Below, in pieces: positions 33,178 to 44,424 of a stretch of DNA of 64,000 bases. The DNA is from Liquidambar formosana. Its lineage: Eukaryota > Streptophyta > Magnoliopsida > Saxifragales > Altingiaceae. The translations under genes were made by a program, and so were the position numbers. Positions within the stretch are counted from its first letter, which is position 1. Each line of letters opens with the position of its first letter. The notes beneath the pieces were generated by a model, which searched no databases, was not told the DNA's origin, and was given only the letters and a program-made list of their open reading frames with translations. The stretch lies in the NCBI GenBank assembly GCA_039720395.1, contig CM077824.1:25187278-25251277 (forward strand). Reading direction: 5' to 3'.

Positions 33178-36100
33178 ATGATTATGCATAATACAAAATA
33201 CATATGGGCTGGTAATTATGGTGTAGTTGAATGATTCAAAAATCTGGAAAATTTTTCTGCATAATTGGTTTTCCTCCATGGCTGAACCTAGGGTTTGGAA
33301 CCTTAGGTCAATTCTCTTCTACTCCTCTTCTAATTGATGGTTAAGTGTATCCATGGATGCAATAGGTTGCATAGGGTTTGAGTTTGGAGAAGAAGAATAA
33401 GGAAACTAGGGTTTTATAAAACTGTTATGAACAGTTTTCATGGTTGCTATGAAAAACCGTCATCTTGTTTTGCCTGCCGAATTCAGAGTTCTTCTCCAAA
33501 ATTTTCGAGCCATATATGGTTAGAAAGCTCTTTGAATAAGCTTTCAAACCCAACAAACGGTGCGTCAATCCAAGTTCTGTAGTGAAAGTTATGAATTTTT
33601 TACTACAGGCTGTCTGGAAAGATAGTTTTGCTCGGGAATGATGCAATAGCCACAACTTTGAGTTATTGATGGAGATCAAAGGCATGGCAATGGTTTCCAC
33701 CACTTGGCTTATGTTCTAGACATGGTAGGGAAAGGTTCCCAAGCATTTAGATGCTTCATAATTGGATTAAGATGCTAGAACAGAAGGAAGAAGGAGAAGA
33801 ACACCATGGAGGCTGAATCTGGGTTTTAGAACCCTAAGGTTCTTGTAATTAATTCTAATTAAAGCTGCTGTATTTATGATGGAATATCATTGTAGGATCA
33901 TTATATGTCATGTGTATATGATTTTCTTTAAGTTTCAAAAAGGTTTTGATGGAAAAAGATTCAAAAAGTTTGAAAATTTTTCATGAACAGCATAGCAGAT
34001 TTTCTTTGCAGAAAAGTCATCAATGGAGTTTTGATTAGAACTTGAGTTAGGGAACTCCAAATTGCATGAAACCAATTGCATTAGTTTCCTAAGACATGTA
34101 GGATACTGAGAAAATTCGTTTGGTAGCCTAATTCATTCATCTTCCTGGGTTTTAAATCAATTTCTGATCATGGACAGTGTGCTGTCAAATTCTGGGCAGC
34201 CTACTGTTGTTTTAATTGTTTAGAAAAATTGGTGATGATTTGATCATCCAAAACTCTTCTATTAGCTTAGTATTTCATGTAGGGACATGATACAAAAGCT
34301 GGTTTCAATGGAGGAGTCGAATTGATAAGGATTTAGAAGCTATTGTGACCTTCAAGGTCTGCAACAATGGCTCCAGCAATGGGTTTGGAAACCCTGATTG
34401 TTCTTGATGATGGCAGCCACTTCCACCACTTCTCACGTGTCCAGAGGCTTGTCCCACACCCCTAGGATGTTCTCCCATGACTGGCCATGGCCTCCCACAG
34501 TCGTTGGTGGCCATGGCAGCCTAGCCAAGCTCAGGCAGCCCCCTGGTAGTGACGGCTGCATAGAGTTAAGGATGAAACCCGTTAATGTTGAAACCCTAAT
34601 TTCATTATGGCATTAATTAAAACCCTAATTGGAATATTAATTACCTTAATTAAGAGTTAATGATTGGTCATTAAATGACCAATCATGGTTATTGATTGTT
34701 AGGGCATAATTAATACCATTAATGATGTCTAGGGTTAGGGTTTTGGAAACCCTAATTAGTGTAATTAATTAAGGGTAATTAATACCCTATTTGGCATTAA
34801 TTAAACCCTAATCCCTTTTATTAAATATCATATGAACCTAGGGTTTTAATGATTGGACATTAAATGACCAATCATAAGGCATTTAATGATTAGGGCTTGC
34901 ATTTAGGGTTTAGGGTTATGCATTTAGGGTTTAGGGTTTTAGGAAACCCTAATACACTAATTCATCATTTTAATGATTTTATTTAATTCCTATATTAATT
35001 ATTTAATTAATATTGATTAATTTTATAATGTTTTAAATGGTTTAAAACACAATTAGGGATTAAATTAAAATCTGGAAATTCTTAATTAAATGAAATTGTT
35101 TTGTTTAATTAAGGAAACCCTAATATTGGATATTAGAGTTATTTTAGGAAACTTTACATGTTTTAAATTAATTTGATTAATTGAAACTGTAATGTCTTAA
35201 ATGTTAAGACTTTATTTAATTCTGGATATTTTTGTTAAAACCTAATAAGATTAGGATGCATTAATGAGATTAATGTAAATCATTCAAGAGAATTACCATA
35301 ATGCCCATATGTTTTAATGCTTACAGTTTTTCTTTACATTATGCAATGAGATTGTATGTATGTGTTTGGATGATGATTATTGACTATACCCCTTAAACCA
35401 ATTGTGATTGGCCGTCTTATGAATGGGTTGTAATAATTTTTCAAGAGTTGTAATTTTATTATGGTGATGTAATTTATTATTTAGGGCTCGCATGCCACTT
35501 TCCCTCTCTCTCTATCATTCTCTTATGTACCCCACATTCCCCTTATGTATCCCTTTCTATATATTATGTAAATGTTATGTAATCGAGAGCGCACTAAGGA
35601 GCATAGTGGACCCAAAGGAGTATGATGGAGCCCAACAAGCCAATGGTGGAGACCAACAAGCCAATGGTGGAGACCATCAAGCCAAGGGAGCAGATTGAAG
35701 GACTTGAAAGCTTAGAGAAGTTTTTCAAGAAAGCATGCATGTTACGAATGGTTTATTTTACGATCACCTACACCCACCTTAGACCTTGGATTCAATCTAT
35801 TGGCTTGGATTGAATCCTCTCAAAGTCCATAATCATCATAGTGGGAGCTTTAATTTATGAGATAATTGTATTAGCTCCAATACTATAGTTTGGTATATGT
35901 TACCTATTCACTTAGGGACTAATATCAAAATATGGTACTTTATATATGTTGATATATAATAGCATGCGATGTATGATTTATAATAGCATGAGATGTATGA
36001 TTATAAATAGCATAATTTATATGTTTAAATTTTGATACATAGGATGCATGTTAATTTGATGAGACCCTTTAAAACCCCTCTTATTTAATATTAAGTTGAA

Positions 36101-37639
36101 AATAGAGAAGTCATTGGGGAATGAATTCTTCATTGCCTTCCATCATTATAGGATCATCTAACGTCCCTTAATGTGGGTACCTGGCTGCAGACATGTAGGA
36201 GCTACCCATGTTAAAGACATTACTTGAAACTATCACATATGAGATATCATGGGGTGCCTAAACTGGTATATACCAAGAAACTAACATGTGAGGTATATAT
36301 TTGGCGAAACATACCTGTGTGAATGATGGGTTTAACTTAACTAGGGAAGTATTCCAAGAAACTAACATGTGAGGTGTATGTTCCCTAGAGGCAAAACGAT
36401 TGGAACTTGCTTATGAAGCAATAGACAAAGAGTTGTCTTCTTATTGTGGGTTAGAAGTCAAGAAACTAACATGTGAGGCTTCTAGGTCACAGTGGGACCC
36501 CAATCCCCATTAAGGAATGAGATTCCCGAATTCCATTAGAGGGTGTATGGAATTTGATAAAATAGTGGGAGGTACCATATGATTAAAGACCCAATCATTA
36601 TGGATAAAAATGAAATCTAATTCTCTGTTTATGTAGATTACCTAATTACTCACCTCAAAACCCCTATTTCCTAATATATAGGATATTGATAGTTTGACTA
36701 AACCCGATTTCTTTGATTGACTTAGGAAATTGAGAATTGTTCTCAATTTCAAAAGATTGTTTATATGCTACTAGGCCTTTTATTAAAGGCCCTCCATAAA
36801 ACATCCTAAGAAGAAAAAGACACTATGCGCAATTGGCATCTTGTTGCCATGCTATATGATAGTATTGATGACTAATGAGCTTCAGAAGCAAAATTAGTCA
36901 ATGCAAGTGCCTTTGATGTCCTACATCACATACAAAGGTTGTATTGTGAGTAAAATAATACTATAAAGTATAGTACTTGTAAAGGACTTCTTCTGAACTA
37001 GAATGTAGTAAAAGTTGTTTATTAATAATCATTCTTTTGAAAAATGATTAATCACATAGAATAGCTTGAGAAGCTAGATGTGATTTAAAATGGAAGCATA
37101 GAGGGAAGTAAGTCTTGAAAAGTCAAAGACAAAGAAATATAATTATTTTGTAGTAAACATAAGGTATTGTAAAGGGAACTTGATAAAGTATCAGTTTTCT
37201 AGAAGAACCAAACTTTTGAAGTTTTGGTTTATGCTCTAAAGTAAATTGTTGGTTAGTTCTGCTTCTTGGTTTTTTAGATTCTAGAGTAATCTAAATGGAA
37301 GCAGAAAGTTAAGTAGATAATAAGTTACCTTTAAAATTTAATAGAGCAAGAGTTGCTAGATTAATTTTGGGAACTTATTTCTTAACTAGGTCATTTAAGA
37401 CATTCTAGAAATTTGATTTCTGAATTTAAATGACTAATTAGAGCGAATGCAACGTATTCCGAGAATACAAGAGATGTAGAGACTCTCATTTAAATGTAAC
37501 GATTATGACTTGGTTATGAGATGACCAAACGCATCTTTTACTTGGTGAAGTGAATAAGTTACATTTATAATTTGACTATACATTGTGATGTATACAGTCA
37601 TGTAGAGCATGCATTCAATTATTGTAGACTCATCTTAGA
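33178..37639 (+). mobile_element. Non-coding 5' part of the internal region
   Basis: No supported gene here. It contains the antisense copy of the shared 77-nt motif (33518-33597), a tandem 21-bp duplication (35634-35654 and 35655-35675), three copies of a 19-bp motif (36275-36293, 36356-36374, 36460-36478) and many AGGGTTT stretches around 34580-34950. The gag expected here is not recognisable. Confidence 0.7.
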
Positions 37640-39537
37640 ATACCATAGCTCAATGGTGAATCTAAGAGAACAAATTGAACCCTATTAAGATATGGTTTGA
37701 TCCATGATGAGTTTTACTAATGTATCCATCTAGGATATACCTTAAAATTGCTACATATTGATAATTTAGGGTTCACTCCAGTTTTGTCCCAATTATATCA
37801 GATATGATATGGGAAGAAACCCAACTTAAAGAAGTTAAGGCTTGGGCTTGTGCTACGTTTGTCTGGAAACTATAATGTAGACAATCTGGAAATAAGGTCA
37901 AGTAAGTGTTGAATTGTGGTATATCCTAAAAGTGGTTGGGATAGTATTTCTATTACTCTAATGAACAAAAGTTGTCCATTAGGATGATTGCTGGATTTTC
38001 TTGAGAAAGAGTTCATTCAAGAAAGATGCAAAAGTAGATAGAATTTACAGAATTGTTTGTAAAGCCACAAACCAACAAAGATCCAACCCTTGCCCCTATT
38101 GAGGCAAAACCTTTAATTACACCACATTCTTTTCATAGATCAAATTGGATATTTGTTTAACATAAGAGAGATATTGTATCTCCATTAAAATGTGAAAGAA
38201 TTGTTCTTTGGTGATAAAGATCACCAAGATAATCCTATTGATTATGATTAGGCGATGTTTGACATCAACTTGAGAAATGACTAAGAGTCATTAAATCCAA
38301 TATGGACAGGTAGAGACCTAAAAGGCTTGGCTATTTAAGAATGTTTTCAACATAGGCAAAAATTTGTCTATAAAGAAACTTGTTTGATAATAGTTATGCT
38401 GAAATCCATTTAGATCTTGTTATCTATAAACACACATTTTGAATATGAGATATGTCAAAAAGGATATAAAGATGTTATATCAAATGGTGAAAAACCATAA
38501 AAGTGTGTAAGTTATAGAAGTCTATTAGTAGACTACAAGGTTCTCATAATTAGAACATCTATAAAGTTGAAGTAATCAAATTGTTTGATTTCTCTCATTG
38601 TATAGATGGACCATGAGTGTATAAAAGGTTAGTGGGAGTACGATCGTTTTTCTTTATCCTAAGTATAGATGACATCCTAATCATTATGAATGATATATGA
38701 ATGACATCCTAATCGTTTTGGTTTTTGGAGAAAAACTAATTCATGAAAGATTTGGCAGAAGCATCCAACAAGATCTATAGAGATAGATCATATAGATTGC
38801 TAAGTATCTCCAAATCATCAAACATAGTTGAAATGTTGAAGGAGTTCAACATGGAGAATTCTAAGGGAGGTCTGATTTACTTCAGATAAGAATTCATTAT
38901 TCAAGGGCATGTGCCCTAGATAACACAAGTAAGGTTCTTAAAGTGTTCAGAAGCCTTATTCTACACTATGTATTGAACTTGATATCTATTATGTTGTAAT
39001 TGTTACAAATAGTTGTCAGTCAATTCAAATTTGGAATATTGGATTGTATATGGAAATTGTAAACTCATAGTAGATGGGTATATGGATTTGGATATAATCC
39101 ATATGGGGTATATTTTATATATTCACTTTAGTTGGTGAAATATTTAATGGAAGAACTGTATGAAAGATACAGTGGATTCCATTATTAAGGGTGAATTAAC
39201 TGTCACATTGTCTAGGAGACTGTTTGGATCTATAAGTTCATTTAGAACTTGGAGTTGTTCCTTCCATTGAGTTGCCCACATCTTGTTTTGTGACAACAAT
39301 GGGTCTATAGCTCAAGTATAAGAATCACGGTCTCATCAAAAGTCCAAACACATAGAGTGACAATTCCAAGTGATTAGAGGAATCATTGGAAGAGGTAATA
39401 GATACATTACAAAAGATCTTATCTACATAAGTTTTTGTAGACCTACTGACTAAAGCTTTAAAACATAATTGGTTATGTCTAAGACCAACATCTTGAGAAG
39501 ATAGGTATGCGATACATGGTCGATTGGCTTTAGTGCA
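37640..39537 (+). pseudogene. Relic Copia pol in the element at 31507
   Basis: Translation in changing frames reveals, in Copia order: an integrase tail (about 37690-37860, with SMMS-like and AWACATFVW-like stretches); reverse transcriptase (LKSI and ILLSINTHFEYEI near 38390-38440; SIDDI at 38662-38676 in place of YVDDI; EFNMENSKGG near 38840); RNase H (DNNG near 39290; SHQKSKHIE near 39330); and the usual Copia C-terminal tail reading into the LTR. Many stops and frameshifts mean it cannot make enzyme. The same lesions recur in the copy at 60260-62154. Confidence 0.8.
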
Positions 39538-39547
39538 AGTGGGAGAT
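39538..39547 (+). other. Polypurine tract
   Basis: The sequence AGTGGGAGAT abuts the TG of the 3' LTR. It is the expected plus-strand primer site and is conserved at 62155-62164 and 4452-4461 (minus). Confidence 0.75.
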
Positions 39548-41204
39548 TGTTAGGATTATGCCCTAGAGCCAATCATAGAGATGATTGTTTAGGGATTAGG
39601 AACAATCATTTGATTTCATTTATGTATGTCACATTTATTATTGATTTAATAAAAGGGCTTATTCTATTATGTTTATATGCATCATTTATATTTACATAAT
39701 ATGTCCATGGAGTTAGAGTTGAGAATATGGAATTACAAAGAGTTGTAATTTTGAGACTATAGATATATCTCTGTACTAAACTCCTTAAGCATTCCTAGTT
39801 GAAGGTTCACTATGATGGACAGTAATGAACCATAGGACTAGCACTTGTTAGGTTGACTCTATAGGAGGATAGCTAGTCTCAAGCTATTTGTGTGGAGACA
39901 CTACAACCAACAAGTGGGTGCCTATTATAAGAATAGGTATACTGAATGTGACCAAAGATATGAGATAAACTGAATAGAGTTTTTTCCTGCCTGTCAATCA
40001 GTTTCTCATTGTTATAGTGGTACAAGTAATCCTTAGACCTGAGACACCATAGTTGCCTTATGCATGTAGCTTTAGAAGTTTGATAACACTAAGTGCAAAT
40101 CCTATTCAGGGGTTTGCAAAGGTGTTCATTGGCCCTACTGCTATGTGTGTGAAGGCATATGAGTGATCAACAAGGGATCCATCACTCTCAGGAAAAGAGA
40201 GAGAATGTCTCATATAGCATTCATAATATAACTCATTAAATCCATGGCCATGGTAGGATGAATATGAAAAGAGTTTCATGAGTTCATCAATGAGTTGATA
40301 TCTATGAATGAGTATAAAGTAATTGAACTAGGGACTTGACAGACTTCCATGTCCTATTAGTTCAATTGGAGACATTGTGTTGAAGGAAGGATGCAATTGT
40401 AACCTATAAACTATAACAGAAGGGTTCTTTGTAAATGACTATTCACCTCATTAAGGACCACACCATGAGCCATATGCTAGGTGTTACTCATGGTTAGTAG
40501 AAGCCCTAATTGATATAAGTGAGTTATAATCAATTAGGGAATTGGAAGGAGTTCCAATTAGACCCTAAATGGAAAGAGTTCCATTTTGCACACCTCATGC
40601 TATTCCTACTACTTAATGATGTGAACCCAATGGGTCACACACTGATCATGCAAGAAGGGCTTTAAAGTCTATGAGAGAAAGGGTTTTAGTGAATAAAGAA
40701 TAGTTCTTTATAGGCCTATTTGTATTTGATACAAATAATAGGGGTTAATGTGCAATTAAGTGTAATTACGCATAACCCTATTAGGGTTTCTTCCCCATGG
40801 CCAGCCCCCTTTAGTGGGCTGCCTATATAAGTCACACTTATGTGTGACATGGCATAATAGGCTTGCACAATAAACCCTAGCCGTCCAGCCCCTTGGAGGC
40901 TCTCTTCTCTCTCTCTCTCTTCTCCACCTCTAGCAACAACAAGGAAGAAGAAAGAAAAGGCTTGAAACTCTAGTTAGGTGTGGATACCGTTGGAGGCAGC
41001 ACACTTGGGCTGCTCATTCACCGCTGTCCGGAGTAGAAGCTTGGAGCAAAATGGAGAAGACAAAAATCCTGTAAGTGTTCTCACCCTCTTCGTAGTTAGG
41101 GTTTGATTTTGTGTTATGCATAGTTAGATTCATGGGATTGGGAATCGTAGGAAAAATTTTTATATTCCGCCTTTGTATTTTTCCCTCTTGTTCGATTCCC
41201 AACA
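39548..41204 (+). repeat. 3' LTR of the Copia-derived element at 31507
   Basis: 1657 bp, the partner of 31507-33163. It is followed by the ATGGC target duplication and then the remainder of the interrupted reverse LTR. Confidence 0.95.
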
Positions 41205-43178
41205 ATGGCTCATGGTGTGGTCCTTAATGAGGTGAATAGTCATTTACAAAGAACCCTTCTGTTATAGTTTACAGGTTACGATTCCGTCCTTCCATCAATA
41301 CAATGTCTCCAATTGAACTAATAGGACATGGAAGTCTGTCAAGTCCCTAGTTCAATTACTTTATACTCATTCATTAATATCAACTCAATGATGAACTTAT
41401 GGAAACTCCTTTCCATATTCATTCTACCACGGGCCCATGGACTTAATGAGTTATATTCAATGAATGCTGTATGAGACATTCACTCTCTTTTTCCTGAGAG
41501 TGATGGATTCCTTGTTGATCACTCACATGCCTTCACACACATAGCAGTAGGGCCAATGAACACCCTTACAAACCCCTGAATAGGATCTGCACTTAGTGTT
41601 ATCAAACTTCTAAAGCTACATGTATAAGACAACCATGGTGTCTCAGGTCTAAGGTTACTTGTACCACTATAACAATGAGAAACTGATTAACAGGCAGGTT
41701 AAAACTCCATTTAGTTTATCTCATATCTTTGGTCACATTCAATGTACCTATTCTTATAATAGGCACCCACTTGTTGGTTGTAGTGTCTCCACACAAATAG
41801 CTTGAGACTAGCTATCCTCCTATAGAGTCAACCTAACAAGTGCTAGTCCTATGGTTCATTACTGTCCATCATAGTGAACCTTCTACTAGGAATGATTTAG
41901 GAGTTTAGTACAGAGATATATTTACAGTCTCAAAATTACAATCCTTTGTAATTTCATATTCTCAACTCTAACTCCATGGACATATTATGTAAATATAAAT
42001 GATGCATATAAACATAATAGAATAAGCCCTTTTATTAAATCAATAATAAATGTGACATATATAAATGAAATCAATTGATTGTTCCTAATCCCTAAACAAT
42101 CATCTCTATGATTGGCTCTAGGGCATAATCCTAACACTATGAAGAAAAACTAAAGAAAACCCTAAGCTATATGCAACTTCCCTAAAACAAGGATGAATGA
42201 AACCCTAGAATCACAATGGTGCATAAATCACATGAAGTAACACTCTAACATACTAAACAACCCATGAATATAATCCTAAACATGCATACTAGCTAATAGA
42301 AACAACAAAATACGATAAAAACATAAGCTTTAATATGCGAAAGAGTTATTTCATGCAGAAAACCAATTTCAGCACTAAGGAAACCATAGAGTCCCAAACA
42401 TGCAATAAATCACATGGAATAACATCCTAGCATACTAAACAGCCCATGAACATCATCCTAATCATGCATACTAACTCATAGAAGTAGCAAGACATGATAA
42501 AAATATATGCTTTAACATGAAATCATAGCTATTCAATGCAAAACCCTAAAACAAAACTCTAGAAACCCTAAAAACACAACTACACATAAAATCACATGGA
42601 ATAACATTATATCATGCCAATCCAGCCATAAACATTATTCTAATCATGTATTGTAAGCATTAGAATCATCAACACATGATAAAAACATAAGCTTGAACAT
42701 GAAATAATGCTATCCTATGCAGAAAACCCTAATTTGAATAAAAGAGAGAAAGGGGGAGAAGTATACCTATGGTGGCTGCTGTAGAGAGTCCTCCTCCTCT
42801 TATGCACTGCTGGGAATTCCTTCCTTCAAGCCTTCAAGCCCAACTCCAGCCCTCCTTCAAGCTTTCTCTCTCACTCTCTCACTCAAAGTTTAGGTTAAAC
42901 TACCCTAAGGATGGCTGCCATAGCCTCCAATGTGCCTCCCACTTCAGAAATTGCCTCCCCTATTGCTGAAGTATAAGGAGGTATTTATAGGGATTGAGGG
43001 GAAACCCTCAATGGTTGGGATTAAAATCCTGAGGATTGATCCAAGGGCTCTTAGAGGTTCCCTTGGGGCTCAAGTAGGTCAAATAGGGCTTGAAATTAGG
43101 GTTAAATGGCGGCTGGAAGCGAGCAAATCCGAGGAAATAGGGAGGCTGCTGTGTCAAGACTCAAAAAAGGAAAGTGGC

Positions 43179-43258
43179 TCGGGTGACCACCTAGGACTGG
43201 GCGGCTAGCCGCCTGGGCCCAGGCGGCTAGCCGCCCAGGCCTGGGTGGTCACCCGAGG
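43179..43258 (-). repeat. 80-bp GC-rich palindrome in the 5' LTR of B
   Basis: The counterpart of 19431-19510. The arms GGCGGCTAGCCGCC are perfect on both sides here, whereas the 3' LTR copy has GGCGAC on one side, a change at a CpG-containing block. Confidence 0.9.
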
Positions 43259-43963
43259 CTATGTCAGCTTAAGCCTATTTTAGACCCTTTCAACTTCCAA
43301 ATGCGTTTCCGGGCTCAAATCAACTCCGATTTTGACGAAACGAAAGCCAAAACGATCATGTTTCAAAGGGGAATGTAATTTGAGTCACTTGAGGGCAAGA
43401 AACCCTGGCCATGGCTGCATAGTTGGGTCCTACAAAGGCGGTTAACCGCTATGCCTCACCATCGCTTAGCTTAGGTATGCACATAGGGTCGCACCGAATG
43501 CTTACCAATTCGAAATTCAACCTCCCTAAACACATTTGGGGATGAAATTAAGACTAATCAAGGTCAAATGAGTAGTCATAGAGTGAAAATCATGAGCTGA
43601 TTCTAGCTAACCCGAAATAGGTCTCTTAACCAACCTGAGCCTTGTTGAGCCATTCTAATCCCGAACCATCAATTCATCGAATTGAACCCATAAATACCTC
43701 AAATGCATCCATATGAACTCCAATTGGCAACTTGGAGATCATTTCAAGGTTAAATGGAAAGTTTGTGGCCTAAAAGACGATTCTGCCCCTCAAGTCACAA
43801 AAGTTCTTATTAACCCTCAAGATCAACTCCAAATCGAATCAAAATTCATACACACCATCCTCAAGGCTCTAGAAACTCAATGCAAAAGAGTAGACTCAAA
43901 AGGAAACAAAAAGACACATGAAATGACAAACCCTAGCTAAGGTGGCAAAAATGGGGTGTGACA

Positions 43964-44424
43964 TAGGGGTTATTGTGCAATTTAGGGAAATTGCATAAAA
44001 CCCTAAAAGGGTTTCCCCCCTAGGGCCGGCCCCTTTAGTGTGGACTATTTAAGTCACACTATAATGTGTGACATCATCACTTTTTAGAAGACACCAAGGG
44101 TTGGCCAGAATTTCCAGCCTCCCTCTCTCTCTCTCCTCTCTTCTCCTACTCTAGCAACAACATGGGAAAAAAGGAAAGGACTTGAAGCTCTAGCTAGGTG
44201 TGGATACCGTTGGAGGCAGCATACTTGGGCTGCTCATTCACCGCTGTCCGGAATCAAAGCTTGGAGCAAAAAGGAGAAGACAAAAATTCTATAAGTGTTC
44301 TAACCCTCTTTGTAGTTAGGGTTTGATTTTGTGTTATGCATAGTTAGATTCATAGGCTGTGGAATCATAGGAAAAATTTTTATATTCCGCACTTCTATTT
44401 TTCCCTCTTGATCGATTCCCAACA
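43964..44424 (+). repeat. 3' end of a diverged Copia-family LTR that hosts element B
   Basis: 461 bp matching the last part of the family LTR (compare 32701-33163), with TATA-like ACTATTTAAG at 44045-44054, the inverted repeat GTCACAC/GTGTGAC at 44053-44072, and the CGATTCCCAACA end at 44424. Its left part must lie beyond element B, outside the window. No primer site follows (next bases CCAGATGCTC), so it is a solo LTR or a 3' LTR. Confidence 0.88.

Larger units (their letters stand above)
31507..41204 (+). mobile_element. Full-length Copia-derived non-autonomous element
   Basis: The element is 9698 bp with 1657-bp LTRs (31507-33163 and 39548-41204), flanked by the 5-bp duplication ATGGC (31502-31506 and 41205-41209). 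It sits inside a reverse LTR of its own family. It has an intact primer site, a polypurine tract, and a pol reduced to a relic. By eye the two LTRs differ at roughly 16 sites, about 1 percent, so insertion was recent. No ORF in it exceeds about 100 codons. Confidence 0.95.
30774..42136 (-). repeat. Solo Copia-family LTR, reverse, split by a full-length element
   Basis: Parts 30774-31506 and 41210-42136 together give a 1660-bp LTR. On the minus strand it starts TGTTAGGATTATGCCC and ends GATTCCCAACA. It is flanked by the 5-bp duplication CTATG (30769-30773 and 42137-42141) inside the 5' LTR of B. No primer site or polypurine tract adjoins it, so it is solo. It is a diverged subfamily: the TATA/hairpin promoter block of the other copies is altered around 31100-31150. 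Confidence 0.93.
29477..43963 (-). repeat. 5' LTR of Gypsy element B, split by nested Copia insertions
   Basis: The LTR is in two parts, 29477-30773 and 42142-43963, about 3119 bp once the insertion and one CTATG duplication are removed. On the minus strand it begins TGTCACACCCC at 43963 and ends GGGTTCACA at 29477. It matches the 3' LTR (17846-20217) closely, with scattered differences and one extra 14-bp hairpin-forming insertion near 30383-30401. TATA box at about 42980-42993; palindrome at 43179-43258. The outer flank at 43964 (TAGGG) is Copia-family LTR sequence, the site into which B inserted. Confidence 0.9.
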
